A DNA stretch of 64,000 nt from Cheiracanthium punctorium (lineage: Eukaryota; Arthropoda; Arachnida; Araneae; Cheiracanthiidae). Below are positions 49,001 to 60,665 of the stretch, piece by piece. The stretch spans positions 1,116,001 to 1,180,000 of the forward strand of contig JAWZYV010013141.1 of NCBI GenBank assembly GCA_038373885.1. Reading direction: 5' to 3'. Position 1 is the first letter of the stretch; every line of letters begins with the position of its first letter. The translations under genes were made by a program, and so were the position numbers. A model generated the notes under the pieces. The model was given only the letters and a program-made list of their open reading frames with translations, was not told the origin of the DNA and did no database searches.

Positions 49001-50200
49001 CCAAAAAACAAAATTCCTTTCCGATTTATAAAGTTTGACGCGTTTTATATATTCTATCTCTATGCTAAAAATTTCATTAATGCACGTGCATTGCTCTGTC
49101 AAATGTCATCCACGAATAAAAACTAACTTATTTAACCAACAGCCCTTTCACAGAAGAGCTGAGAAGAGATTTTGAGTGAATAAGTACGCCATGTGGAAAC
49201 GCGAAAAAGAAATAATCTCCCCGTTCCTTCCTTTATTGCTATAAATTTCACAACATCAGTCTTCCTTTGCAGCAGTTAATATACGGCGAACGGTTTTGTA
49301 AGCAGCAGGGTATCCGGTTAGATGATTTTCCCTCAAATTGGTTCTGTATTTACATTCCTCTTTCAAAACACGCGTGTGCGCGCTTGGTTCTTTTATTTGC
49401 ATCATAAATTGAGGAATTGCGGCGACTGTAGCGTTTCGGAATACGTGGTGGAAAATGTTTTAGCCTGGTGATAGATAGTCTTTCGATCTTTCTGTAAGGT
49501 GATAGACTTTGAAGTGACAGAATATGTGCTAAAGCTGTAGATGGTTCATTTTAAAAGTTTTTATCTATGATTTTGTTGTATTTTGAAACAATGTGCTAGT
49601 TTATGTGCAGGAAATATTAGAATTTTTCTGTTCCTATTTCAGGGCAAGTGTCTGTCGGCGGAGAACGACAAAGCGTAAAATCTTTGGTGTACATTTATCA
49701 TTCATAAAAAAATATTTGCATTAAAGCAAGGTTTTTTTAACAAATATGATATATATTTTTACATGTAAGGTCTATACAGAAAACAATACAATGAAGTTGT
49801 ATTCAAGATATCGTTATCAAGATAAGTTACTCATCCTCGAATGGTTTGGAAAGGATATCATTTAAAGCTCTTTACATGGTGGTTTAGATCTCTTCAACAA
49901 TCCGGAAGCTTGCAGAGCTTAGAAAAAAGTGAACTTGGAAACGTTTTGTGAGTCCCACCCTTCTTTGTACGTGCTGCCAACTAGCAGAGCTGTGAGAAAA
50001 GACCAGTTGCGTCACTTTCTTTTAAAAAGACACCCTAAAAGTTGCTCAAGAAAGATACTCACTCTTTTAGTTCTTTATAGATTTTAATTTTGTATTCTCT
50101 CTATTTTGCAAAGGATGACTCTTTTTTTAAGGAAAAGCTTTTATTTAATAATTAGAACTTAAACTTAACGCAGGACAAAGAAATGAACTTGAAAACTTAA
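46030..50200. other. Receptor intron, no exon or gene seen
   Basis: Apart from the hairpin at 46861 and a CTATATAGCGAAATATATAG repeat near 48428, no structure stands out. The longest frames (about 60-75 codons) show no domain. Confidence 0.4.
46861..46891. repeat. Perfect hairpin, 14 bp arms, 3 bp loop
   Basis: CTTAAGGGTACAGT, loop GGA, ACTGTACCCTTAAG. Confidence 0.75.
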
Positions 50201-50208
50201 CAGCCTTA

Positions 50209-51305
50209 CACTGCAAATCTTTGAACACATTTTAGAACACTTTTTGGAACACTTATTTTGTCCCCTTTTTGAGAACACTTTTAAAAGCACATTTCAGAGC
50301 ACTTTTTGGAACTCATTTCAGAACACTTTTTGGAACACACTTCGGAACACTTATTTGTCCCCTTTTTGAGAACACTTTTTGGGAACACATTGTAGAACAC
50401 TTTTTGGAACACATTTCAGAGCACTTTTTGGAACACATTTGAGAACACTGTTTGGAACCCATTTCAGAATACTTTTTAGGACACTTATTTTGTCATCCTT
50501 TTTAGCACACTTTAAGGAATGCTTTTAGGATTAGATTTGAGAACACTTTCTAAAAAGTAAGAGCAGGTGCGGCGGAAGTGACGTCATGAAGTGGCGCGGC
50601 CGCAATTGGCGTAAGGGTTGGAGTTAAGTTGTTTCCATCCTGGATGGTTGAGTTGTATTTTTTCTGGATTTGGAGTCTGCTATGTTTCGATTGGGAAATT
50701 TTAGTTATTTTATTTAATTATTAATTAATTAATTTTAATGCTGCCATTTGTTATTGCATTTTTAGTGCTGCAATCTGGTGTTATGTTTAGGAACTACTTT
50801 TTAGTTTTGGAATTTTTTAGAGTTTGGAACTGATTTTAATGAATTATTGAATTTTAGTTAATTCCTATAATTTAGTGCTGTCATTTGTTATTGAATTTTA
50901 GAATTAATTTGTGGACTTGGATTTTATTTTTTCTCACTTACCGGCAGCGGGATTCGAACCCCGGACCTCCCAATCTCGAGGCCAATGCTATACCGTTCAG
51001 GCTACTCACTCATAGCAATATCGTTGTAACAAAGAAAGCAATGATTTTACCAGTGTTCCCAATCTGTACTCAAATGTGCTCCTAATATGTGTTCCCAATC
51101 TATTCTTAAGGTGTTCCCAATCTGTTCTCAAATGTGTTCCTAAGTTTAGATTAACAAATATCCTAAGCATAACACTTTCAGAACATTTTCAGAACACTTT
51201 CGGAACACTTCCTTTATAAAGAATCGCATTTCAGAACACTTTTAGGTAACTGGAACACTTTTTTCCAATAAATGTGTTCCCAATGTGTGCTGGGAATTTG
51301 CAGTG
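50209..51305. mobile_element. TA-flanked element with reiterated subterminal GGAACAC repeats (1,097 bp)
   Basis: Ends CACTGCAAATCTTTGAACAC and CACTGCAAATTCCCAGCACA (right on minus), TA outside. Inside the left end a 23-25 bp unit (TTTTTGGAACACATTTCAGA) repeats about thirteen times to 50545. Inverted and related units (GTGTTCCCAATCTGTTCTCA) fill 51040-51290. No transposase. Confidence 0.65.
50940..51012 (-). mobile_element. tRNA-like (SINE head or tRNA pseudogene)
   Basis: On minus: A-box-like TAGCCTGAACGGTATAGC, a CATTGGCCTCGAGATTGGGA anticodon region (loop CTCGAGA, nominal CGA), and B box GGGGTTCGAATCCCG. The acceptor ends GAGTGAG and TGCCGGT do not pair, so it is not a functional tRNA. It lies in the middle of the 50.2-51.3 kb element. 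Confidence 0.6.
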
Positions 51306-51309
51306 TATA

Positions 51310-52080
51310 GTTAATACGTCCATGTAGTAGCTGAAATCACACTTCTTACTCCATGGTCAATCCCTGGAATTCCTACTATCGAAACTTCTGCTTCATCCTC
51401 CACAATGATGAATATCTGAGGGGCACACCGTAGCGGCCATTAGGGATAGGCAGCTGGCTGTCTGGGAGCTGCTGGATGGTAGATATAAGAAGGGACAGAT
51501 GGCAGTCAGTAAACTACATCCAGTTGATTCGACTGGAAGCACTGGTGAAATGCGCTTTGATGCAAGGACGAGCAAGGCTTCCAAATCTCGGTTTACTTTT
51601 ATTGTGCATATTTTTACCGAGAGTAACGTATCCTACAAGAATTAGCATACCTGTCGTCTGCATAGCAACCTACAGCTTTATATCTCGATGTATGCAGCGT
51701 TTACACTGGCGTTTGCAAGCTCCAGAATTTAAAACGACCAATTAGATTTAGAGTGGCAGTCAAAGACTTTCAGTTAGGCTTTTACGACCAAGCCGGCTAG
51801 CTAGTCGGTTGAGTAGCTCGTGGCATTCAACAGGCGATGGCTGTTTTTACTCAAGATCAAGTAGTGGACAATCAAAGCTGCTTTTTCGATGCACAGCGGA
51901 GAAATGAGTGTTAGTCACCACATCACGAGTTATTTTGTGATAGGTCATTTCTTAACATGTCCTGTGTTACAATTGCTTTATAAAACTTTTTGGAACATAC
52001 ATTGTAACTATGCTAAATGTGGTAGTAAAGGCTTTTATGTTTGCCGTTTGTGAAAGTGACTGAATTTACTCAAGAAGTTA
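51310..52080. other. Receptor intron, no exon seen
   Basis: An 89-codon plus frame (51476-51745) is present without a recognisable domain. Confidence 0.35.
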
Positions 52081-52084
52081 AAAC

Positions 52085-52335
52085 GGATGCTGAAGATGCA
52101 TTTACACACATGCATGAAGTGCATTCAGGCACGTGCATTAAGTGCATTAACAAGCATGCATGAAGGGCGTTTACAGACTTTTATTAAGTGCATTCACAGA
52201 CATTCATTAAGAACATTCACAGACATTCATTAAGTGTATTCGCACATATGCGTGAAGTGCATACACGCATGCATGAAGTTCATCAACGAACATGCGTGAA
52301 GTGCATTCACATATATAGATGAAATGTATTCAAGA
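52085..52335. repeat. 28-30 bp minisatellite, about eight units
   Basis: GCATGAAGTGCATTCA-type words repeat with variants (CATTAAGTGCATTCACAGA). Confidence 0.75.
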
Positions 52336-52339
52336 CTTT

Positions 52340-53628
52340 TTGCACATTGTAGGCGGTTAGCATTAAAAAATGCTCATCCAATATTTATATAATGGGTTTT
52401 TATAATGTACTACAGATGACCTCGAAGATATTTTGAAGCAAGAGACTTTCTCTTACTAGAAAATATACAGAAAAGAAAAGCATACAGAAACAAAATGTGA
52501 AGATTGGGACTTAAAATTTTATATACATTCAGAACAACAAAAAAGGTACCTTCATGGTGCAATTTTCTTTTTGCATGTTTTGTTTAAATATTTCACACAT
52601 ACTACTTGAAGTCTGTGGTGACATGATTTAGAGAAATAAATAAATATTGTAAAAGGAGGTATTTTTGAGAAAATTTACACTTATCAAAATTTTTCAATAA
52701 AAGGATATCTAAATATTAATGTAATTGAACACAGATGACAACAAGAAACAGGAAAAACGGGGGGGCGGGAGGAAGAGAGACAATAATTCATTTAGGTTAA
52801 AAAGAAAATAAAAGAGGCCTACCATAATTATTTCAGAGCAGAAAAAATTTATGGTAAGATTTAAATTTTGATGAATAGCGGTTGTAACAAGAGACAGACA
52901 GATAGAGAAAGAGAGAGAGAGAATGAGAGGACAAAGAAAAAAAAATGACAGAACAGTATAATTGTTTCAAAAAAAAAAAATGTAGATAAAAGTAGAATGA
53001 ATTCAAATAGAATAATTTCTTATAACCACGTTGTTGACGACGTTAACCATCGAGTTGGTTAATAAATATGAATTGAAATTTATTGAATTTTAATTTTTTT
53101 GCTCTAAAAACATATTAATATTAAAAAAATTCTTTTCTGAAAATTTTCAAAAAATATCACATAAATTTTACTTAAAGCTAATCAGTTAGCATAGACGCAT
53201 ATACTGTTTTTAGAAACTAAATAGAAACTATTTGAAAAGTATTTCAATGATATATCAATTGTCGTTCAAAAGAGATTTTTTTTAAAAATTGTAGAAAATA
53301 AAGGAAATTATAAATAAAAATATAAAGAAAACCTCGAAATAACATTTCTAAAATAATTACTAAACATTAAAACAGTATTACAGCAAATCGTTTCAATGTT
53401 AATAGGTTAACGTATTTGAGTCTGCAATACTTGGAGACTTCCAGTTAAGCTGAAATCAGAAAACAGCACATTCATTAACATAGATGAAACGAAATAGACA
53501 TCCATATATAGCCACTAATAAATTTAATGATATTTTATTATAACACCTATGATTATGTAATATATAAAAATACCCTTCTGTTTATTGGGCCGTCACTGTA
53601 ATAAATAAAAGTTTGGGTTCTATTACAG
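52340..53628. other. Receptor intron, no exon seen
   Basis: Purine-rich (GAGAGA) patch near 52890-52930. The rest is AT-rich and unassigned. Confidence 0.35.
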
Positions 53629-53632
53629 TTAA

Positions 53633-54076
53633 CCCGTTGAGGCGCAACCCTTTCCCAATGATGAAAAAAGGGCAGCCGTTGCCATCGCTCGACTCAACTA
53701 CCAGCAAGATGTGCCGGGCACAGCCAGCTGCGTCAAAAAAGGGTCTCTAGATCTGTGGCACGGGATGAACGTTTCAATCGTCCTCCATCTTGCTGGTAGT
53801 TAAGTCGAGCGATGGCAACGGCTGCCCTTTTTTCAGCATTGGGCAATCTATCCAGCTGTTCTCGCCTTCTTCCATTTTTCGGCAGATGTCAGTGCTGTTA
53901 AAAATAATCGTGACCATTTCTTTACGGGAAATGACGTGCTAAAAAGTAAAGGATTCTCGTGGAGTTATGTCACCTGCAACTATTTTTATAGAAATCCAAT
54001 CTATTCTTCGTGAAAGGCAACAGTCGAAACGTCAGAGTTTGGCGTTGCCAGAGCGGCAACACTGCGCGTTAAAGGG
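53633..54076 (-). mobile_element. piggyBac-like MITE, copy 5, hairpin arm deleted
   Basis: 444 bp between TTAA sites (53629-53632, 54077-54080). One arm jumps from CTACCAGCAAGATG to GCACAGCCAGCTGCGTC, losing about 70 bp; the other arm is complete. The terminal CCCTTT is changed to CCCGTT. Confidence 0.8.
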
Positions 54077-54084
54077 TTAAATGC

Positions 54085-54660
54085 TTCAGTGTTATGCAAG
54101 AAACACCAAAAAAATTACATAAATATCCTTCATACGAATATATATGTAATGTATAAAAAGGTAATTTGGGTTTTACTAGTTTGGGTATTGTTCAAGCGGG
54201 TACTTTCACTGTAAGTTTTGCTTTCCTGTCATACTTGCCACGCGCGCTCTGGAGCTATGTTTTATTTATTTTGTTATTTGTCAGACACCAGGCCGTCCAT
54301 GAGTGTACACGTGTCCCCACGCCCTTGTAGCCCCGGATGCGGGTCATGTTGGTAAATGTGTGTGGTTCGATCAGAGATAAGAGAGAGGCGGAGTTATGTC
54401 TTCGCAAACCACGTGGTGTGGTAAGCGTAAATACTCCCGCACATCGAAAATCGTCGGACTTCTGCCACTGGAACTGCTTCATGAGTCCACGCTGATTCTT
54501 GTACCCGTCTCCCCTCCCCTCTTCTCATTCTAAATTGTAACTTAAATGTAATGTTCAATAAACCATATTACCTGCCTTAACTCTGAAACTTTACTTGAAA
54601 TATCTGACGTCTCAAATATATATATTTATTTATAAAAGTTCAATAGTCTGAAAAAAAATA
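54085..54660. other. Receptor intron next to exon 1; LTR-like patch
   Basis: 54240-54560 is GC-richer, open for 75 codons on minus, with AATAAA at about 54555 on plus. It could be a solo LTR or other retroelement piece; no ends were found. Confidence 0.25.
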
Positions 54661-54667
54661 CCCTTAC

Positions 54668-54897
54668 CTTATTTTTGTGTTGGCCAGGATCACCCCACAC
54701 ACCAGAAGATTGCAGCACAGCCCCATAGCCATGAGGAGGACGTAGAACGTTATGATGACCGTCTCCGTCTTGTATTCGAATATCTTGTCCTTCGAAAAAT
54801 GCTCCTCCAAGACATCGAGGGCTTGCGCGAAACTGAAGTTGAACGTGAAGTTGAAGTTCAGCTCGGATGTATTGGAGAACAGCAGGAAATTAGGCAT
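54668..54897 (-). CDS. NPF/NPY-type neuropeptide GPCR, exon 1 (start, N-terminus, TM1)
   Basis: The first coding exon of the receptor encodes residues 1-76 plus two bases of Arg77. The ATG is supported by an in-frame TGA nine codons upstream. The extracellular N-terminus has three N-glycosylation sequons, at Asn9 (NTS), Asn16 (NFT) and Asn20 (NFS). Residues about 46-71 form TM1, with Asn63 at the conserved TM1 position inside CCNLLVCGVI; the usual Gly before it is replaced by Cys. The exon ends ATAAG|GTAAGG, a strong donor of phase 2 that matches the exon 2 acceptor exactly, giving NTKIRSSRNVLVINLN across the junction. No signal peptide is obvious; a signal anchor by TM1 is likely. Confidence 0.87.
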
Positions 54898-55000
54898 AAC
54901 TGTGCGGGGTGCTTTTCAGAGACGGCTTAAGTACGTTTTCCGATGCATTTTCGAAGCTTTTGGGTGGCGACCGCCCGGTCACATGTCGTCCTTAGTTTCT
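54898..55000 (-). promoter_or_regulatory. Probable 5'UTR of the receptor with two upstream ORFs
   Basis: Upstream of the start codon the minus strand has a good acceptor, TTTTTTACTTGCAG|AG, placing an exon start at 55000. The 103 bases to the ATG would then be leader. They contain a bare start-stop, ATGTGA, at 54979-54984, and an 11-codon uORF (54916-54948) in frame with the receptor that stops nine codons before the main ATG. Such uORFs usually damp translation. The acceptor is inferred; the upstream noncoding exon and promoter were not located. Confidence 0.5.
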
Positions 55001-55053
55001 CTGCAAGTAAAAAACGGGAATGGCTTGTAGTGTGTGTAATGTAATAGATGACA

Positions 55054-55644
55054 TACCGGGTGATCCAAAAGTCAGGACAAACTTTAAAAATTCATTAAAA
55101 AAGAGCAAATAATGATAGAAACTTGCGGTTTGCACAAATAGGTTTAGGGTATGATGGGGAATTTTTAATGACAAGAAAGTTTGCAGTTCCAAATGTTACC
55201 GGTAGGTGGCGCTGACGTGCACAATGGGAACCAAATTTTCAATTTAAAAAAATCCGAAATCTCTGTAGTGCTTTCTATGCAAAATGCAATTTTTTATCAT
55301 TATGTGTTCTTTTTTAATGAATTTTTAAACTTTGTTGCAGCCAGGATGCATCAAAAGCTAGTGAAAAGATCAAAAATTCATTAAAAAAGAAGAAATCATG
55401 ATACAAAATTGTAGTTTGCATAGAAAGCACTACAGAGATTTCGTATTTTTTTAAATTGGAAATTTGGTCCCCATTGTGCATGTCAGCGCCACCTACCGGT
55501 AACATTTGGAACTGCAAACTTTTCTGTCATTAAAAAATCCCCATCATACCCTAAACCTATTTGTGCAAACTGCAATTTTCTATCATTATTTGCTCTTATT
55601 TAATGAATTTTTAAAGTTTGTCCTGACTTTTGGATCATCCGGTA
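55054..55644. mobile_element. Fold-back element, about 0.59 kb
   Basis: TACCGGGTGATCCAAAAGTC at the left is inverted at the right (TACCGGATGATCCAAAAGTC on minus). The arms pair nearly to the centre at about 55345, through CCGGTAGGTGGCGCTGAC and CTCTGTAGTGCTTTCTATGC. A TA target is likely. The frames on both strands are mirror images caused by the palindrome. Confidence 0.75.
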
Positions 55645-55764
55645 CTTAATGCATGTTTGTGTCCCTATGATAAGAACGGGATCTTTTCCTGCTTTGAATC
55701 AGGGCGTAAAGTGTATTTATTTATCCCGTTTTGGCAACACGAATCATCATTGGAAATTATCTAT

Positions 55765-56225
55765 ATAATACGCTAACGTATGCGGTACCAAAATCGACGA
55801 TATTTCCACGCTTCGAACTGCAACAGCAAGATGTAAACATTAGTGCAATAACAATAACGCACGTGCAAAAATCCAAATTAACGGTTCAATGACATCCAAT
55901 GGAGCAAGCCTTTGTCACGCAGCAGCTAGATTACAAAATAACGATAATGGATACACAAAAATGCAAGATCTTTACACAGCTTTAAAATATCGAATTTACA
56001 ATACTTGGCGCATTCATCGCCCATCTAAAAATATGTTACCATGCATTGGGCTAAAGCACATTTTAGCGATTTGATGTTTCAACAACGGCTTTTATGATGA
56101 TACTCAAAATGTGTAGCAACCCTAACCTAAATAAATTTAATGACAAATTCTGTTGAAACAAAGAAACATGAGTCCAGAAATTTAGTCAACACTGCACTGA
56201 TTATAAAGAACAGTAAGTTATGGGG
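55765..56225 (+). repeat. Dispersed repeat, copy 2
   Basis: Uninterrupted partner of 2035-2945, from ACGCTAACGTATG-GGTACC through GCGCATTCATCGCCC to CAGTGCAGTGTTGACTA (on minus). Confidence 0.65.
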
Positions 56226-56229
56226 AGGC

Positions 56230-56790
56230 GAAGCTAGCCGCCTTGCCGGCCAGTTAATACAAATAAATTAATTCTCGGTTATATATTTTTCTAGTAAGGT
56301 TCATCTATAGATTTAAAAGAAAAAGTTAGTTTACGTCTTTTATCACTTACTTATTCAAAGAGAAAAGTATGACAGTATATTGATTTAAAACGTGGCTTTT
56401 GATATACTTCTGCGGTTTTACAATATAAAGTGCAGTACACTTTTGATAATCCGGCGGTTGGATTGTCCGACACATTCAATAATCCGACGCTATCGGCAAA
56501 CACGTGTCATATTGTCTTCATACACACCAACCACCTCGGATCAAAACAAGAATGCCCACTCCTGGGCTTCCCTCCCTCTTTCGTCATTGTTTTAAAGTTT
56601 ACCTAATGTATTTCGTAGCGTATTAATCTATTGCACAACAATGTAGTCCAAACGAAAGTACATGACTTTGTATCAGAAATAAGAGATCTTGATATTCCAG
56701 AAGTTCTCGATAATCTGGCGGTTCTCTGTTGTCATATACACCGGATTATAAAGATTGCGATGTATTCAATCAAATATAAATGGAATATCT
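56230..56790. other. Intergenic DNA, no gene seen
   Basis: Nothing recognised. Confidence 0.3.
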
Positions 56791-56796
56791 GTTTAA

Positions 56797-57304
56797 TCCT
56801 TTGAAGCACAACCCTTTCCCAATGCCGAAAAAACGGCAGCCGTTGCCATCGCTCGACTTAACTACCAGCAAGATGGTGGACGATCGAAACGTTCATCGCG
56901 TGCCACAGATCTAGAGACCCTTTTTTTGACGACAGTTGGCTGTGCGGTACAGCCAGCTGCGTCAAAAAAGGTCTCTAGATCGGTGGCACGCGATGAACGT
57001 TTCGATCGTCCGCCCTCTTGCTGGTAGTTAAGTCGAGCGATGGCAACGGCTGCACTTTTTTCAGCGTTGGGCAATCCATCCAGCTGTTATAGCCTTCTTC
57101 CATTTTTCAGCAGATGCCAGTGCTGTTAAAAATAATCTTGACTATTTTTTTACGGGAAATGACGTCCTAAAAAGTAAAGGATTCTCATGGAGCTATGTCA
57201 CTCGCAACTATTTTTATAGAAATCAAATCTATTCTTCGGGACTGGCAACAGTCAAAACGTCAGAGTTTGGTGTTCCCAGAGCGGAAACACTACGCGTTAA
57301 AGGG
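56797..57304 (-). mobile_element. piggyBac-like MITE, copy 6
   Basis: 508 bp; left TTAA (56793-56796) intact, right site mutated to ATAA (57305-57308). The first terminal base has changed (TCCTTT). Full hairpin. Confidence 0.78.
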
Positions 57305-57309
57305 ATAAC

Positions 57310-58740
57310 TTGGATACTTTTTAGTGCACGCAAAATAGAAATTTTTGTAAATGGTTGATTTTCTATAGTTTACGAGCACAAACATTCATAAATTTCGATT
57401 GACTTCATTCTTTAGCGGAAGAGTTTGCTGCAAAGAAGAGGTAGGTCCATACTACGGGAGTTTGGAGTTACATATACTATCTTGTAGTGAATAAAGAGAT
57501 CTCTTTCGTTTGGTACCAAAAGGATTTAGCTCCAGTCGTTAGTTCTTGCGTTACTCAAGCGATGAAATCGCTTGTCTCGTTGGTTTGTATTGAATCCCCC
57601 AAACGTTTTCTGTAGGTTTCCGCAAACTTGGGTAGTTGGAGCTGCCCCTTATTGCAGCAAACCCTTCAATTAGTAGCCATAAGATATGTTGTTGTTGGTC
57701 TCGTGTCTAGGGATAGACGATTGCTATATTCATGCAAATAGGTGCCATTGCCCCAAGGGGACTGGACTTCTGCTTGTCGGTCCCTAATTTTGAACCAATT
57801 CCACCTGAGGGACCAATCACCACCTGAAATCGGCACCCCCCCACCCCAAAGGTATCGTAAGAACGTGGAGAACATTCGAGTCACGACGGATTTTACGTGC
57901 ACCAGCTCCCATTAGTGCACAAGGTTCCTTAGCAGTCCAGCCAACAGAGGAAGTTCACCCACCCAAGCACTGGACAAGCCGGATGCTGTTTCACTTTCCG
58001 TGTTCATACGGGAACGGACGCCATAGCCTATGCTAATCAATATTGATTTGACGGTTTTGGTGAAATTACGTTCCTTATCCGTTATTAGATTGCATCCCAA
58101 GATATACCGCCTCTTTCAAATATAAGCGAATCATCTGCTAAGTTTTTTACACAATGTTTTACAGATACCTATCATGCACATTAGATTTCAAAGTGAACTC
58201 GCTGGAACTTCATATATTTCTAGAAAACATTTTAATAAACATCTCGAGATTAGTTTGAGATGAGTTTCAGATTCTTAAGTTACTTTATATTGCATTTATA
58301 GTATAGAAACTGATGAAAGTATTTCCATTTGGCGTAAAATAAAAAAATAAAAAAATTAATCTTTCAAGTTATGCTTTATAACATTTTAGATTGGTTTAAA
58401 GAAAGCAGAAAAGGCAAGTTTCAAGAATGTAAGATTAATCAGATATGAAATGTGCATTTCAGCATAAGAAGTATTGTTTGGAAGGAAATTCAAATGTCAA
58501 GAAATGCTTCGACAAAGGAGCATACACCAAATGAAATGAAATTACGTCTGCACTTCGTATGTTTGTTTGTAGAAATAAAAATATTTAAACTTTAAATTTT
58601 CTTGAGGTAGGTTCCAAACGAAGCATATTTTTACTTTCCGAACATGTACCATGTAAGGAAAGTATTGTAATCATGAAAAAATTCGACTTCGAGATTTTGG
58701 TGTTTTTACACGTTTTGAGGGCTTCTGAATCCATTTATGC
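57310..58740. other. Intergenic DNA, no gene seen
   Basis: 57480-58100 is GC-richer and open in short minus frames, without recognisable domains. Confidence 0.35.
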
Positions 58741-58754
58741 TATTTTTACGAGAT

Positions 58755-58803
58755 GTATGTATGTATGTGTGTGTGTGTGTATGTGTGTTTGTGTGTATGT
58801 GAG
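58755..58803. repeat. (TG)n/(TATG)n microsatellite
   Basis: TATGTATGTGTGTGTGTGTG and derivatives, directly before the 175 bp array. Confidence 0.85.
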
Positions 58804-59400
58804 TGAACACGATAGCTCCTGAACGGAGCATTCGATTGAGCTCAAATTGGATATATATGTCATAAACCCCCGTCGCAAGACCGGTATTGATTTTGGTGTG
58901 TATAGAACTTATAGTTTTTCTACAGGGCTACGACAAAGATTTCTTTTACATTATGGCCTATGGGGGGGAATTTCTTGAAAGTGCGCTAGCGTTTAAACGG
59001 TAGATTCGATTGAGCTCAAATTGGGTATATATGTTATAAACCACCGTTGCAAGACCGGTATTGATTTTGGTGTGTATAGGACTTATAGTTTTTTTACAGG
59101 GCTACGTCAAAGATTTCTTTTACATTATGGCCTATGGGGGAATTTCTTGAAAGTGCGCTAGCGTTTAAACGGTAGATTCGATTGAGCTCAAATTGCGTAT
59201 ACATGTTATAAATCACCGTTGCAAGACCGGTATTGATTTTGGTGTGTATAGGACTTATAGTTCTCCTAAAGGGCTACGACAAAACTTTCTTTTATGTTAT
59301 GGCATAATGGCATATGGGGAGAAATTCTTGAAAGTGCGCAAGCGTTTAAACGGTGCATTCGATTGAGTTTCAATTTGGTATATATGTTTGAATTATTCAT
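58804..59400. repeat. 172-181 bp tandem array, 3.3 units
   Basis: ATTCGATTGAG occurs at 58830, 59004, 59176 and 59357. Units share GCAAGACCGGTATTGATTTT and TCTTGAAAGTGCGCTAGCGT. Confidence 0.85.
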
Positions 59401-59689
59401 CGATTAAAATTTATTTAAGTGCTTGGTAATGATCTTAATCGTAAGTGTTCGGAAAGTCGAGTGGAGTCACTCCAGATTTTTTTTCTTTTTGCCATTGGTA
59501 CAAAATTTTAAGACCAATTTCCAGAAAGTTTTTAAATCTACCATAAATTTGGACAGACTTTAGTTGAAGCGTTTGCTACAAGAAGGAATTAAATCCATCT
59601 TACGTGAGTTTAGAGTTACATGTAAGCTTAAATGTAAATAACATTTTTCAAAATAATAGAAAGGATTGGAAAAATTACACTCAACAGTA

Positions 59690-60305
59690 GGAGAACCGGG
59701 AAGCCAATGTCTCTTTTTCGTATATCACTACTTCTCCTAGCCGAAACTACTGAAGCTATTAAAGAGAAATTTTGCAAGGAAATGTCTCTTTTTCGTATAT
59801 CACTACCTCTCTTAGCCGAAACTACTGAAGCTATTAAGACGATATTTGGCAAGTAAATGTCTCTTTTTCGTGCATCCTTACCTCTTCTAGACGAAACAAC
59901 TGAAACTATTAAGACGAAATTTGTGGCAAGTAAATGTCTCTTTTTCGTATATCCATATCTCTCCTAGCCGTAACTACTGAAGCTATTAAGACGAAATTTG
60001 GCAAGGAAGTGTCTCTTTTTCGTACATCACTACCTCCCCTTTCCGAAACTACTGAAATTTTAAGACGAAATTTTGCAAGTAAATGTCTCTTTTTCGTATA
60101 TCACTACCTCTCCTAGCCGAAACTACTGAAATTTTAAGACGAAATTTTGCAAGTAAATGTCTCTTTTTCGTATATCACTACCTCTCCTAGACGAAACTAC
60201 TGAAATTTTAAGCCGACATTGGGCAAGTAAATGCCTCTTTTTCGTATATCACTATCTCTCCTAACCTAAACTACGGAAACTATTAAAACAAAATTTGGCA
60301 TGCAT
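59690..60305. repeat. 74-77 bp tandem array, eight units
   Basis: ATGTCTCTTTTTCGT or a variant starts units at 59707, 59782, 59857, 59934, 60009, 60083, 60157 and 60231. Units read MSLFRISLPLLAETTE-like in one frame, but later units are 74 bp and shift frame, so a repeat protein is unlikely. Confidence 0.85.
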
Positions 60306-60474
60306 ATGAAGTTTGTAACGCAAGCATACGATAAAAGAAAATTTACCAAAATTCGGAACCTATGAAGGAGAGGTAGAGGGCCGTAAAATTATTTTCACAT
60401 ATCCTTCTCGATCTTAAAAAACAAGGGTAATGACGGTATTGTGGTTAAATCAAAGTCACTCGGAGGGTATCTGC

Positions 60475-60665
60475 CCAAAAGGGGAGATGACATGAGTGGG
60501 TGACTTTTTATGGAGTTCTAATGCTTATTTGTATTATACGTTGGAGAAAACTGTCCAAAACTTCAGACGGTTAGACTGACGGCCGCGCGATGGGCCAGAG
60601 GCCAAAACCTTTACACTTCAGCCGTCTACCAATGTTAAGTATTTTACCGCTCGGCCATTGGTCAG
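60475..60665 (-). mobile_element. SINE with Leu/Ser-tRNA-like head, copy 2
   Basis: On minus: TGGCCGAGCGGTAAAATACT, TGGTAGACGGCTGAAGTG, a weak B box GGTTTTGGCC, and the body CAGTTTTCTCCAACGTATAA. Confidence 0.6.

Larger units (their letters stand above)
44116..54667 (-). other. Intron of the neuropeptide receptor gene (10,552 bp)
   Basis: It begins GTAAGG and ends TTGATTGCAG on the minus strand. It lies between TM1 and TM2, with phase 2. It holds two piggyBac-like MITEs, a nested hAT MITE, a 0.26-0.29 kb tandem array, a 1.1 kb TA-flanked element and a 28-30 bp minisatellite; these are listed separately. No other receptor-like exon was found inside it. Confidence 0.8.

Noticed and set aside
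50940..51012. Functional tRNA
   Set aside because: Acceptor and anticodon stems do not pair; only A and B box-like parts remain.
55181..55517. Paired ORFs MQFQMLPVGGAD on both strands
   Set aside because: Mirror images from the arms of the 0.59 kb fold-back element.
59690..60305. CRISPR array
   Set aside because: Repeats are contiguous 74-77 bp units without unique spacers, in an animal genome.
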